Made by a program: the position numbers and the translations under genes. From positions 6,820,001-6,884,000 of the forward strand of contig NZ_CP061913.1 of assembly GCF_019904175.1 (NCBI RefSeq): 64,000 bases of DNA, in the 5' to 3' direction. Each line of letters starts with the position of its first letter. Position 1 is the first letter of the stretch. The notes under the pieces were generated by a model. It had not been told where the DNA came from, made no database searches, and worked only from the letters and a program-made list of their open reading frames with translations. This DNA is from Dactylosporangium vinaceum. Lineage in GTDB: Bacteria > Actinomycetota > Actinomycetes > Mycobacteriales > Micromonosporaceae. Positions 8,412-17,645 of the stretch are shown here, one piece after another.

Positions 8412-8837
8412 TCAGCGGTCGGCGAGTGACCGCAGCGCGGCCAGCAGCGCGGCCGGGTCGCGGACCGGCCCGAAGAACGCCGCGTCGGCCGCCTCCACCG
8501 CGGCGACGGCCGCCTGGGCCAGCGCCGCGCCCCGTTCGGTGACCCGCAGGCGGCGGGCCCGGGTGTCGGCCTGATCGACCTCGCGCCGGATCAGCGACTT
8601 CGCCTCCAGCTTGCGCAGCACCTGCGAGGTCATCTTCACGTCGGTGCCGGCCTGGGTCGCCACGGCGAGCTGGTTGGGGTCCTCGCCGTGGGAGTTGAGC
8701 CACCAGGTGGTGGTCAGCAGCACGAACTGCACGTGGGTCAGGTCCAGCGGGGCCAGCACCGCGGCGATGTCCCGCTGCCAGCGCAGGGTGACGTGCCACA
8801 GCAGGAATCCGGGGCTCTCGTCCGGCTGCAGCGGCAC
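8412..8837 (-). CDS. MarR-family transcriptional regulator
   Basis: A 141-residue winged-helix protein with GTG start. The DNA-binding segment (PNQLAVATQAGTDVKMTSQVLRKL, given here only as its position, about residues 52-77) and the following wing (REVDQADTRARRLRVTERG) match MarR proteins. It starts 3 bp after the SRPBCC stop, so the two are co-transcribed. A palindrome in the promoter upstream of the pair is its likely operator. Confidence 0.88.
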   Translation of the reverse strand: MPLQPDESPGFLLWHVTLRWQRDIAAVLAPLDLTHVQFVLLTTTWWLNSHGEDPNQLAVATQAGTDVKMTSQVLRKLEAKSLIRREVDQADTRARRLRVTERGAALAQAAVAAVEAADAAFFGPVRDPAALLAALRSLADR

Positions 8838-8840
8838 GGC

Positions 8841-9257
8841 TCAGCGCTCCGCGAGCCGGACCAGCGCGGCCACGACGTCGGGGAAGTCGGCCGTGATCGC
8901 CGGGCCAAGCTGCGGCCCGACCTGGTCGGCGGCGGGGCCGGTGATCTCGGTGCGGTAGACCACCCGCGTCGTGCCCCGCTCCCCCGGCTCCAGGCGATGG
9001 ACGGTGCGCACCACGAAGTCGCCCGCGTCCATCTCGTCGGTGAACAGCGTTCCCGGCACCACCTCGGTCAGCCGCATCCGCAGCGGCTCACCGTCCGGCG
9101 GCGTCATCGTGAACTCGGTCCCGGCCGCGAACGGGCCGTCGACCTCGATCGCCGCGATGCCCGCGTTCCACCGCGGCCACTCCGCGATCGACGACCAGTG
9201 CCGCCAGAGCACCTCGGGTGCCGCGGTCGTCTCCGCACTGTGCTGGTACTCCCACAT
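8841..9257 (-). CDS. SRPBCC (START-like, polyketide cyclase/AHSA1 type) protein
   Basis: A 138-residue helix-grip protein. Diagnostic features are an N-terminal strand (EYQHSAETTAAPEVLW), the W-x-x-W-P-R-W-N segment typical of this superfamily, and a long C-terminal helix. It probably binds a hydrophobic ligand. The ATG at 9257 is preferred over 9269 because GGGAG lies at a suitable distance before it. It is the first gene of a two-gene operon with MarR; a shared small-molecule signal is plausible but not shown. Confidence 0.82.
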   Translation of the reverse strand: MWEYQHSAETTAAPEVLWRHWSSIAEWPRWNAGIAAIEVDGPFAAGTEFTMTPPDGEPLRMRLTEVVPGTLFTDEMDAGDFVVRTVHRLEPGERGTTRVVYRTEITGPAADQVGPQLGPAITADFPDVVAALVRLAER

Positions 9258-9294
9258 CGCCACTCCCATGAAATCGCAGATGAACTGCGCAAAG

Positions 9295-9321
9295 ATTATC
9301 TGCGCGCAGACTAACTGTCAA
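9295..9321 (-). promoter_or_regulatory. Promoter of the SRPBCC-MarR operon with palindromic operator between -35 and -10
   Basis: On the minus strand a consensus TTGACA (9321-9316) is followed by a perfect 12-bp palindrome TCTGCGCGCAGA (9310-9299). A -10-like GATAAT (9300-9295) or TAATCT (9298-9293) comes next. A further partial copy, TGCGCAG, lies just downstream. An operator placed between the two promoter boxes is typical of a repressor that blocks polymerase, and the adjacent MarR protein is the obvious candidate. Confidence 0.6.
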
Positions 9322-9387
9322 CGCGGCCGGCGTGGGCCTCGGCCTGCGCCCGGGCTAGGCTGCGTCACTTCGCGAAGGGACACACGC

Positions 9388-9936
9388 ATGACCCCGCTCG
9401 ACCTGAGCACGTACGACGGCCCGGCCACCCGCGGCGACATCGAGCGGTTCGCCGTGCTCTACCGGGCCGTCTTCACCGCACCGCCCTGGAACGAGGACGA
9501 GGCCCGGGTCGACGAGTTCCGCGCCCGCCTCGCCGACGACACCCACCGTCCGGGCTTCCGCGCCCTCGTGGCCCAGCTCGACGGCGACTGGGCCGGCTTC
9601 ACCACCGCGTGGCCCACGCAGCCACCGTTCCCGACCGGCCGCGCCTACGGGGCCGTCCGCGACCAGCTCGGCCCGGCCCGCACCGACGAACTGCTCCTCG
9701 GCGCCCTGGAGATCGACGAGGTCGCGGTCGTCCCGGCCGCCCAGGGCCACGGCGTCGGCGGCCGCCTCCTCACGGCGACCCTGGCCACCGCCCCGGACCG
9801 CCGCGCCTGGCTGCTCACCTGGACCACGTCCCCGCAGGCGGTCGGCTTCTACAGGCGTCAGGGCTGGCACCCGGCCGAGCCGAACCCGTCCGCCGCCGAG
9901 GAGCTCGTCGTCTTCCTGAGCCCGGACCACCGATAG
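9388..9936 (+). CDS. GNAT-family N-acetyltransferase
   Basis: A 182-residue acetyltransferase. The acetyl-CoA-binding motif A is at about residues 110-130 (EVAVVPAAQGHGVGGRLL), with the family Q/R-x-x-G-x-G/A pattern. A C-terminal FYRRQGW segment matches motif B. The ATG at 9388 is preceded by GAAGGGA. A TAGGCT -10-like box lies at 9356-9361. The substrate is unknown. It is a single gene between divergent and convergent neighbours. Confidence 0.85.
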   Translation: MTPLDLSTYDGPATRGDIERFAVLYRAVFTAPPWNEDEARVDEFRARLADDTHRPGFRALVAQLDGDWAGFTTAWPTQPPFPTGRAYGAVRDQLGPARTDELLLGALEIDEVAVVPAAQGHGVGGRLLTATLATAPDRRAWLLTWTTSPQAVGFYRRQGWHPAEPNPSAAEELVVFLSPDHR

Positions 9937-10044
9937 CACCGAGCGCGCCGATCCGCCGGGAAGGTCGTCGAGGCCGCCCGCGGAGGCCTACGCCCGAGGG
10001 GCGCCTGCGCACTCGCGGCGCCGCCCGCATGGTAGGTCTGGTGG

Positions 10045-10515
10045 GTGCACACCGTCGAACTGCTGCTGGACGAGCGCCTCGAGGCCGAGGTCCGGGCATC
10101 GTGGCGGCGGCTGTCGGCTGCCGGGCTGCCGAGCCTCGACACGCACCGGCACCCGACGAACCGGCCGCACCTGACGCTGCTCAGTGCGGCCTCGCTCGCC
10201 GGGCTGCCGCCGCTGACGCTGCCGGTCGAGGCGGAGCTGGGGCCGGTGCGCATGCTCGGCCGGGCGCTGGTCCTCGAGGTCCGCCCGGCGCCGGCGCTGC
10301 TGCGGCTCCAGGAGCAGGTGTGGGCGGCGCTTGACGGAGGCGATCGGTGGCCCGCGCCGGAGGCGTGGGTGCCGCACGTCAGCCTGGCCCTCAAGGTCCC
10401 CGAGGATCGGCGCGCGGCGGCGGTGGGGCTGTTCGGTGACCTGGAGCCGCTGCGCGGGTGGTTCACGGCGGCGCGCAGCTACGACACCGGGTCGCGGGCC
10501 GTCGTCGGGCTATGA
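10045..10515 (+). CDS. 2H phosphoesterase (2'-5' RNA ligase family)
   Basis: A 156-residue protein with the two H-x-T/S-x motifs that define the 2H superfamily: PHLTLL at about residue 45 and PHVSLAL at about residue 112. These proteins cleave 2',3'-cyclic or 2'-5' linked phosphates in RNA or nucleotides. It has a GTG start 6 bp after a TAGGTC box, so the message is probably leaderless. Its stop codon overlaps the stop of the convergent acetyltransferase gene (10510-10515). Confidence 0.85.
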   Translation: MHTVELLLDERLEAEVRASWRRLSAAGLPSLDTHRHPTNRPHLTLLSAASLAGLPPLTLPVEAELGPVRMLGRALVLEVRPAPALLRLQEQVWAALDGGDRWPAPEAWVPHVSLALKVPEDRRAAAVGLFGDLEPLRGWFTAARSYDTGSRAVVGL

Positions 10516-10980
10516 GGCGGGTGCGGTACGGCGGAAGCGGTGAAACCGCCGGCCGGCCAGCTCGATCTCGCCGTCGGGGCGGAAGCCGAGGCGCCGGACG
10601 GCGGCGGCGGTACGGCGGCTCGGTGGCAGCAGGACCGTCACGGCCGGCAGGGCGAGCGGGCCGAACGCCTCGGCGAGGACCCGTTCGGCTATCGCGCGGC
10701 CGTGGCCCCAGAACGCCTGGCGCAGGACGAGGGCCAGGTCGGCGTCGCCGTCCTCGGGCTGCAGGCCGCCCCAGCCGGCGAACTCCCCGTCGACCAGGAA
10801 CGCCCACGGCCCGTAGCCGTGCTCGTGCCACATGGCCTCCTTGGCGGCGACCCAGGCGGTGCACTCCGCGGGGCCGAAGACGCCGGTGGCCAGGGGCATG
10901 TGCCGGCGTACCCGGGGGTCGTTCATGAGGTCGATGAGCGCTTCGGGTGCGACCTGGGTGAGCCGGGCCAGCGTGAGCAC
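10510..10980 (-). CDS. GNAT-family N-acetyltransferase (RimJ/RimL-like)
   Basis: A 156-residue acetyltransferase beginning at GTG 10980 (VLTLARLTQ). It has the core GNAT features: a PRVRRHMPLATGVF segment, a central WAFLVDGEFAGWGGLQ strand pair, and LVLRQAFWGHGRAIAERVL as the acetyl-CoA loop and helix. The final RRLGFRPDGE resembles motif B of RimJ/RimL-type enzymes. The longer open frame to 11058 is less likely because it is proline-rich and not GNAT-like. Its terminal 6 bases overlap the convergent 2H gene. Confidence 0.8.
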   Translation of the reverse strand: MLTLARLTQVAPEALIDLMNDPRVRRHMPLATGVFGPAECTAWVAAKEAMWHEHGYGPWAFLVDGEFAGWGGLQPEDGDADLALVLRQAFWGHGRAIAERVLAEAFGPLALPAVTVLLPPSRRTAAAVRRLGFRPDGEIELAGRRFHRFRRTAPAS

Positions 10981-11044
10981 CCCCGGGACATTACCGGCCG
11001 CCGGGCCGGGCTTCGTGACCCCGGGCAGCTGCGGCGGCCGCACG

Positions 11045-14000
11045 CTAGTCCACCGCACCCAAGCGGCGGACGGCCCGTTCCGCCGCGGCCGGGTCGGCGG
11101 TGTCGAGCTCGACGACGCGGTCGCCCAGCTGGATGTTGATCCGGCACCGGCGGCCGCGGCCCGCCGACAGCCAGCCCAGAATCGCGCCGAGGAGGGCGCG
11201 GAGCTGCTCCGGTGACTCCGGTGTCGCGCGCAGCGTGTCGGCGACCGGGCCGCTCAGTTCGCCCGGGCGCGGGCCGGCGCCGACCAGGTCGAGGCGGCTG
11301 CGCAGGGCCGGGGCGTCCTCGCGCAGCCAGCGGTAGAGGTCGGTCAGGATGAGGCCGGACTCGTCGTCCGGTGTGCTGAGGGCGAAGGTCGGCGGGGCCG
11401 GGGTGGACCGCCGGAAACGGACGATCGGCAGCGCATCGGCCGGGACCGCGGCGAACAGGGCGGTCAGCTCCCCCGGGCCGTCGGGGCTGTGGTTCTGGCG
11501 CAGCGCGCGGTACAGGTCAGCGGCGGTCGTGCCGGGGCGGATGAGTTCGCGGGCCACCAGCGCAGCGGTCGGGCGTATCGCGCCGGTGGCCACCACCGCC
11601 GGGGTGTTGCCGGCCCGCAGGAGCTGGTCGGCGAAGTCGTTGCGCAGCAGGACCTGCCGCATCGCCTCGGTCCGGCGCGGAGGGAGCGGGATGTCGAGGA
11701 TCACCACCGGTGGCGCGGGCTGGCGGGCCAGCCAGGCGTCGAGCACCGTGACGCCGAGCGGAGCCGGGCCCTGGTCGTCGAAGTCGTAGTAGCCCGTGAT
11801 GCCGCCGAACGAGATGCGCGGTACCCCGGCCGAGTCCTCCATGATGCCCTGGACGTAGACGACGGCGCCCGGGCCCTCCCGCAGGCCGAGCACCGGCATG
11901 AAGCCGGCCAGGTCCAGGTCGTAGGAGGCGCGCCCGGTGAACTCGCGGGGCCCGTGCGACGAGCTGACCGGCTCCAGCACCACGGCCGCCGGATACTCGC
12001 CGTCCGGTCTGGGGCCCCAGGGCAGCTCGCGCACCGCCGGCCAGAAGCTGTCGAACCGGGCCGGGTCACCCGCGCCGGTCTCGGCCGCGATCCGCTCGGC
12101 CTGGCGCCGGTACGGCGAGCCCGGCCCCTCCTCCGCCGCCGAGCGCCAGCACCAGCCCCCGTCGTCGCGGGCCGGCAGGAACAGCTCCCACGGGACCGTC
12201 GCGAGCCGGCCGTCGTGGGTGACGAGCCGCAGCTGGCGCGGCCCGGTGTCGCCGAGGTGCCGCAGCCGGTCGACGAGCCCGGAGGAGTGCGGCTCGGCCA
12301 GGAACCGGGACAGGTCGTGATAGGCCGCGTCCAGCAGCGCAGCGACGAACGGATCGGCCGGCCCGAAGAGCTCGGCCGCCGTGTCGGCAACGCGCAGCGA
12401 CACCCGACCGTCGCCGGTGAGCGCCAGGTCCACCCGGACGCCCCAGGCCGCCAGGTCGTCGTCGGCCGCGGCCCAGTCGGGCGTCGCCACGGCGACGGGC
12501 CCGCCGGTGCGCCGCCGGTACCACGCATGCACCGCCGGGAACTGCTCCAGCCCGGGCAGCGCCGCCGGTACACCGGGCGGCGGCAGGGTGCCGCACCGCA
12601 CGGCCAGGTCCGTGTACGCCACCCAGGCGTAGGGCGCCGCCAGCTCCACCGCGGCCGGCCAGGCCACGTCCAGCGCCTCCGCCGGCCCCCGGGTCAGCCG
12701 GACCACGTCGGCGTGGTGCAGTGTCCACAGTGGCCCGCGGCCGCCGGCGCAGAGGGCCAGGAGCCGATCATCCGGCAGCGGCTCCGATCGCCGGTGCAGC
12801 CAGCCGAGCCGGAACGCCCGGGCCGCGGGAGGCTGCACGAGGCCGAGCGTCTCGTACAGCGCCGCCAGGAACGCATCCGAGGTGGTCAGCGCCAGCCCGG
12901 CCGTCGCCACCGTCAGCCGGTCGACGCCGGCCACCTGCGGCAGGAGCCGGTGCAGCGGCTCGACGTCGCCGGCGACAAGCGCGCGCAGCACGGTCCGGCG
13001 CACCGCCTCCGGGTGCTCGTCGGCGACCGTGAGCCGCTGGGCGTTGCCGAGCCGCGCCTGGGCCGCCCGGAAGCCGGGGCCGGCCGCGAGGCACACCTCG
13101 ACGGCGTCCAGCAGTGCGGTCAGGGCGGCCGGCACGTCCCGGCGGCCCAGTGCCTCGTCGTAGAGCCGGTCGAACAGCGCAACGGCGTTGTCGAACTCGT
13201 GGAGATCGCACAGCGCTCGCGCCCGGGCCCGCAGCACCTCCGGCCCGTCCCGCCCGTCCAGCAGCCGGACGGCCTCCTCGGGCCGGGCGGCCCGCCGGCC
13301 CGCCTCCGCGCGCAGCACGACCGCACGGTCCGACCGGTCGGGGCGCAGCATCTCCTGGGCCTCGACCGGCGAGCCACCGGCCAGCAGCAGCGCCGCCGCG
13401 GGCAGCCGCAGCCGCTTGTCACCGAACCGCCGCACGATCGCCAGCGGGCCCGCCGTGTCCAGCAGCCGGTCGGCGTCCGCCGCGAGGCGTTCGACGAACA
13501 TCACCCCGGACGGCGGCAGCACGCTCAGCCGCCCCAGCTCGGCCCAGGCCCGCTCGGGCCGGCCCAGGCCGGCCTCGATCTCCGCCCGCAGCACCACGAT
13601 CTCGGCGTCGTCGCCGGAGGGCAGCGACCCGCGGGCCGAGTCGAATGAGCCTTTCGCCACCAGTGACGCCGCGTGCGCCGACCGGCGCGCAAACCCGCCG
13701 GCGGCCCGGGTCAGGTCGCGATCGACGTGGTCCCAGCGGTCGGCCCGGCCCGTGGAGCGCATGAGCAGCGCCTCGGCCCAGGCCCGTTCGGCGTGGGCAG
13801 CCGCCTGCCACCGCCGCGGCACCAGGTGCACGACGTCCGCATGCAGCAGCTCGTCGCACAGCCGGATCACGCCCAGCGGATCGCCGGCCGCCGCCACCGC
13901 CGCGCGCCACCGCTCCTGCGCCGCCCGCGGGTCGAGGTGCAGCCGGTGGTAGACCTCCTCGGCGGTCCACTGTGGAGCGTTACCGGGGTCCTCGGCCGCG

Positions 14001-15817
14001 CGCCGGGCGAAGAACGCGGCGGCGTCCGCGTGCAGCCGGGCGAGGACGGACTGGCCCTCCAGCAGCCGCCGCATCGGTTTGGCGAATGTCGGATGGAACA
14101 CCACGGTGGAGTCGTGCCGGCCGACCCAGGAGCCCTCGACCGCGTAGTCCAGCAGCCGCTCCCACAGCGCGTCGAAGTCCGGCGCCGCCAGCCCGGCCGG
14201 GAAGGTACCCCGCTGCGCCGACTCCGGGTCGCGGTCCGGCCGGTCGTCCTCGGTGCCCGCCAGCGCGGCCCGCAGATGCGGCATCACCACCGCCTCGGCC
14301 AGGTCGCGGGAGAGCCGGCGCGGGACGACGCCGTAGCGCACGAACCACTGCAGCCCACCGTCGATGCGATCGACGACCCGGTCCAGGCACCAGGCCACCT
14401 CCGGGTCGACGGCCGCCAGCTGCGCGGCGGTGATGTCCGGCGTGTACGTCACCAGGTCGGCGTACACGCCGAGCAGCCACGGCACCCCCTCGGCCCGCTC
14501 GACGATCACGGCCCGCAGCGGCGCCGGCTCCACACCGCGCCGGTCCCGCAGGTAGTCCTGCGCCTCCGCCGCGCTGAACGGCTCGACCATCAGGGGCTTC
14601 CACCCCAGGTCGCGCACCGAATCGGTCTGCCGGTCCTCGGCCGCGGTGCGCCGCCCGGCGACGACCAGCCGCAGCGCCGGCACCGCCGCCACCGTGTCGC
14701 GCAGCAGCCGCAGCAGGTCGCCGAGCCGCTCCCCGCGCAATGCCGGCTCCTCGAACGTGTCGAGCACGACGAGCACCGGCCCGGCCGGCCCGCCCTCGTC
14801 GAGCGCCTCCCGGAACAGCTCGCGGACCAGGTCGGCGTCCGGTGCCGGCGGCGCGGTGGCGGTGCTCGGCGGCAGCAGCGACGCGAGCGCCCGCTCCGCC
14901 TCGGTGGGGAGCAGGCCCGCCCGGACCGCGTCGAACGAGGTCAGCAGCTCCTGGAACGGTGCTCCAGGACACTGGGGGTTGAGCTGCCGGGCCCATTCCA
15001 GCAGTACCAGTGCCGGATGTTGCAGGATCGCGAACACGTCGGTGAAGTCGAAGTCGATCAGGGCGCACGGCACCCGGTCGGGGACGCAGCGGTGCGCGAT
15101 GAACCGGTGGATGCTCGTCGACTTACCCATCCCGCCGGAGGCGTACAGCCGCAGCGCCCGGTGCCGCGGACCGCCCGGGCCGTCCCCGGCGGCCGCGTCC
15201 GGCGGGTCGGCCAGCAGCCGCTCGAGCGCGGCGTCGACGGCGCGGCGGGCCTGGTAGCGCTGGGTCCGCCGCCAGCTCGGCAGCCACAGGGTCCGGGCCC
15301 GCAGGTGCCGGGCCCGGTCGGCGCAGAGGGCCAGCAGCTCCGGCCCGGCCAGGTCGGTCAGTTCGGGGCTGGTGACGATGTCGAGGAGGTCCTGGCAGCC
15401 GGGCAGGTTCAGTGCCGCGTCCCGGGCCGCGAACAGCTCGGCGAAGCGCTGCCGGGCCGACTGCGGGTCGGCGATGATCAGGGCGCGCAGGCCCAGGTCG
15501 GCCCGCTCGTCGGCGCACTCGGTTGCCAGGCTGCCGGCCAGCTCGGCCAGCGCCGGCGGCACCGGGCGGCCCAGCGGGGCGAGCCCGGCGTCGGTCCACC
15601 AGGAGGCCAGGCCGTCGCGCCGCATCGGCTCCGGGACCCGGAACCGCCGGCCGGTGCTGGAGGTCGGCTCGATGCAGCGCGAGGCGACGAGCTCGGGCAG
15701 CGGGCGGCCGTCGCCCTGCAGTACCGCCGCGTAGACCTCGGCGTCGAAGGCGTCCGGCACGCTGCAGCGGCGGATCACGGAGCGGTCCGCGGTCGACAGC
15801 GTGGTGAAGGCGCTCAC
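11045..15817 (-). CDS. Large STAND-type NTPase with degenerate CHAT-like C-terminus
   Basis: A 1590-residue protein, last gene of a four-gene operon. The P-loop GGMGKST lies at about residue 230 and Walker B LVVLDTFEE at about 348, followed by a GRR/ sensor-like strand and helical winged regions typical of AP-ATPase/STAND modules. Residues about 560-1150 are Ala/Leu/Arg-rich helical repeats, TPR-like. Residues about 1190-1480 follow the layout of a CHAT caspase fold (THDGRLATVPWELFL, then two core strands). The usual catalytic His site reads VVYVQGIMED and the usual Cys site reads VVILDIPLPP, so both catalytic residues appear lost. The GTG start overlaps the upstream stop (GTGA, 15814-15817), implying coupled translation. 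Function is inferred: an NTP-dependent sensor or scaffold. Confidence 0.82.
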   Translation of the reverse strand: MSAFTTLSTADRSVIRRCSVPDAFDAEVYAAVLQGDGRPLPELVASRCIEPTSSTGRRFRVPEPMRRDGLASWWTDAGLAPLGRPVPPALAELAGSLATECADERADLGLRALIIADPQSARQRFAELFAARDAALNLPGCQDLLDIVTSPELTDLAGPELLALCADRARHLRARTLWLPSWRRTQRYQARRAVDAALERLLADPPDAAAGDGPGGPRHRALRLYASGGMGKSTSIHRFIAHRCVPDRVPCALIDFDFTDVFAILQHPALVLLEWARQLNPQCPGAPFQELLTSFDAVRAGLLPTEAERALASLLPPSTATAPPAPDADLVRELFREALDEGGPAGPVLVVLDTFEEPALRGERLGDLLRLLRDTVAAVPALRLVVAGRRTAAEDRQTDSVRDLGWKPLMVEPFSAAEAQDYLRDRRGVEPAPLRAVIVERAEGVPWLLGVYADLVTYTPDITAAQLAAVDPEVAWCLDRVVDRIDGGLQWFVRYGVVPRRLSRDLAEAVVMPHLRAALAGTEDDRPDRDPESAQRGTFPAGLAAPDFDALWERLLDYAVEGSWVGRHDSTVVFHPTFAKPMRRLLEGQSVLARLHADAAAFFARRAAEDPGNAPQWTAEEVYHRLHLDPRAAQERWRAAVAAAGDPLGVIRLCDELLHADVVHLVPRRWQAAAHAERAWAEALLMRSTGRADRWDHVDRDLTRAAGGFARRSAHAASLVAKGSFDSARGSLPSGDDAEIVVLRAEIEAGLGRPERAWAELGRLSVLPPSGVMFVERLAADADRLLDTAGPLAIVRRFGDKRLRLPAAALLLAGGSPVEAQEMLRPDRSDRAVVLRAEAGRRAARPEEAVRLLDGRDGPEVLRARARALCDLHEFDNAVALFDRLYDEALGRRDVPAALTALLDAVEVCLAAGPGFRAAQARLGNAQRLTVADEHPEAVRRTVLRALVAGDVEPLHRLLPQVAGVDRLTVATAGLALTTSDAFLAALYETLGLVQPPAARAFRLGWLHRRSEPLPDDRLLALCAGGRGPLWTLHHADVVRLTRGPAEALDVAWPAAVELAAPYAWVAYTDLAVRCGTLPPPGVPAALPGLEQFPAVHAWYRRRTGGPVAVATPDWAAADDDLAAWGVRVDLALTGDGRVSLRVADTAAELFGPADPFVAALLDAAYHDLSRFLAEPHSSGLVDRLRHLGDTGPRQLRLVTHDGRLATVPWELFLPARDDGGWCWRSAAEEGPGSPYRRQAERIAAETGAGDPARFDSFWPAVRELPWGPRPDGEYPAAVVLEPVSSSHGPREFTGRASYDLDLAGFMPVLGLREGPGAVVYVQGIMEDSAGVPRISFGGITGYYDFDDQGPAPLGVTVLDAWLARQPAPPVVILDIPLPPRRTEAMRQVLLRNDFADQLLRAGNTPAVVATGAIRPTAALVARELIRPGTTAADLYRALRQNHSPDGPGELTALFAAVPADALPIVRFRRSTPAPPTFALSTPDDESGLILTDLYRWLREDAPALRSRLDLVGAGPRPGELSGPVADTLRATPESPEQLRALLGAILGWLSAGRGRRCRINIQLGDRVVELDTADPAAAERAVRRLGAVD

Positions 15818-17643
15818 GACTCCTCCACGTCCAGGACCGCGCGCCGGGCCTGCCCCTCGGCGTCCACGAGCTCGTAGGCCCGCACCCGGGCCAGGGCGTC
15901 GGGTTCGGCGCGGCCGCCGGCCCACTGCTTGATCCGGCGCGTGATCGAGTGCCACTGATCCTCGGTGGGGGCCTTCTCGCGGTACCGGCTCAGCCCTCGC
16001 AGTCGCACACAGAACTCGTCGGCCAGGCGGACCACGTCCTCCCGGTGGAACAGCTGCACCTCGACGTCGCCGCGGCTGCGCAGCGCGGCGTCGAAGCGCC
16101 TGTCGACGAGCACCAGCCGGACCCGTCCGAGCTCGCCCTTCGCGGCCGGCACGATCAGGCGGGTCAGCACGTCGGCGTCGCCGGCGACGGGCGTGAACGG
16201 GTCGATGACGAGCACGATCCCCGCGGCCGGGACCGCCGCCTCCGCGAACGTGGCGAACAGCCCGGCCACCCGGCCCGGGTCGAGGGGGTCGTCGCTGGGG
16301 CGCACGACGCCGACGGCCGGTGCGGCGCCGTCGAGCGCGGCCCGGAACCGCTGCGCCGGGCCGGCCGCCTCCGGCCCGACCTCCGCCTCGACCGCGGCCA
16401 CCATCCGGCGCAGCAGCCCGGCGTAGTCGAGCCGCCCGTCGGCCTCGATGGCGGCGGCCGGCGTGCCGTGGACCCGCGCGGTGAGCATCGTCCACTGCGC
16501 GACGGTGCTCTTGCCGGCCTTCGCCTCGCCGTGGATGGCCAGCAGCCCGCTGGCGTCGCGCAGCCAGCTCCACACCGCGCGGCGCACGTCGCAGCGGTCC
16601 ACCATCTGCCGGATCGTGTCGGACGCCGGCTCGGGTACCGCCGCCAGCAGTGCTACCGCATCACCGGGCCGCGTGACCCGCAGCGCGTGCTCGGGCGCGG
16701 TGGCGACGGTCAGGACCGGCACCGCCCACTCGTGGTCGCGGAACCGCGGCCGGCTCCACAGCAGCCGGGCGCGGGCCCGGGCGACGGCCACGTCGACCGG
16801 CACCGCCTCGGCCAGCGCGCCGTAGAGTTCGCGGGCGAACGCGACGCCGGCCTGGGCCCGCACGTCGCCCTGGGTGGTGACGACGGCCGGAACTCCGGCG
16901 GTCAGGAAGGCGGCGCCGACGCCGCGGACGGCGGCCGTCTCCCCCGCGGTCCGGCAGGCGTTGAGCACGACCAGGCGCGGGCACGGCAGCTGGTTGCTGG
17001 CGATGACGGCCGGGTTGATGGACCAGCCGCTCTCGACCCGCAGCTGGGCCCGGCCGCCCGGGCGCTGCTCACCGTGGCCGATGAAGTGCAGGATGTGCCG
17101 TTCGGTGCGCATCGCCGCGATGAACTCGTCCATCGCCGGTTCGATGAGCACCTCCACGTTCCAGCAGGCGGGCAGGCCGCTGACGGCGTGGTAGATGGCG
17201 TCGATCTCGGCGGCCACGCCCAGGTCGCCGGTGCGGTCGGCGTCGCCGGCCACCACCAGCATCTCGACCGGCGCGCACAGCGGCGCGGGTGGCTCCCGGT
17301 CGGCGACGACGCGGGCCGCCGGGCGGTGCTCGCCGCCGAAGAGCCAGGCGTCGTCGGGCGCCTGCATGAGCTCCCACGGCAGCGCCAGCACCTGGGGTGC
17401 CGCATCGGCGAGGTCGAGCAGCAGGCGGGCGCCGTCCTCGGGGGTGGCCGCGCCGGCGCCGAACAGCGCGTCGAACAGCCCGCGCCCGACGGCCGACAGC
17501 CGGTCCTCGTCGGCGCTGCGGTCGATCTGGATCTGGTACTTCCCCAGCTCCGCCAGCGCCACGACGCGCTCCGGGGCGCCGTCGACCGCGACCCGGACGG
17601 CATCGTCGCCGCCGGGCCGCACCGTCACCCGCACCGTGTGCAC
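15814..17643 (-). CDS. CHAT protease fused to a P-loop NTPase
   Basis: A 609-residue protein. Residues about 60-330 form a CHAT (caspase-HetF-associated) domain. It has the preceding LALPWELMQ strand, the catalytic His in ILHFIGHGEQ (about residue 187) and the catalytic Cys in LVVLNACRTAG (about residue 229). A P-loop NTPase follows with GEAKAGKST at about 375 and Walker B GIVLVIDPF at about 470. The C-terminus is helical. The GTG at 17643 is chosen since the longer frame upstream overlaps a clear gene in another frame. Only 2 bp separate it from the upstream stop, and its own stop overlaps the next GTG. Active-site residues are intact, so it is likely a real protease triggered by its NTPase or its neighbours. 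Confidence 0.85.
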   Translation of the reverse strand: MHTVRVTVRPGGDDAVRVAVDGAPERVVALAELGKYQIQIDRSADEDRLSAVGRGLFDALFGAGAATPEDGARLLLDLADAAPQVLALPWELMQAPDDAWLFGGEHRPAARVVADREPPAPLCAPVEMLVVAGDADRTGDLGVAAEIDAIYHAVSGLPACWNVEVLIEPAMDEFIAAMRTERHILHFIGHGEQRPGGRAQLRVESGWSINPAVIASNQLPCPRLVVLNACRTAGETAAVRGVGAAFLTAGVPAVVTTQGDVRAQAGVAFARELYGALAEAVPVDVAVARARARLLWSRPRFRDHEWAVPVLTVATAPEHALRVTRPGDAVALLAAVPEPASDTIRQMVDRCDVRRAVWSWLRDASGLLAIHGEAKAGKSTVAQWTMLTARVHGTPAAAIEADGRLDYAGLLRRMVAAVEAEVGPEAAGPAQRFRAALDGAAPAVGVVRPSDDPLDPGRVAGLFATFAEAAVPAAGIVLVIDPFTPVAGDADVLTRLIVPAAKGELGRVRLVLVDRRFDAALRSRGDVEVQLFHREDVVRLADEFCVRLRGLSRYREKAPTEDQWHSITRRIKQWAGGRAEPDALARVRAYELVDAEGQARRAVLDVEES

Positions 17644-17645
17644 GC

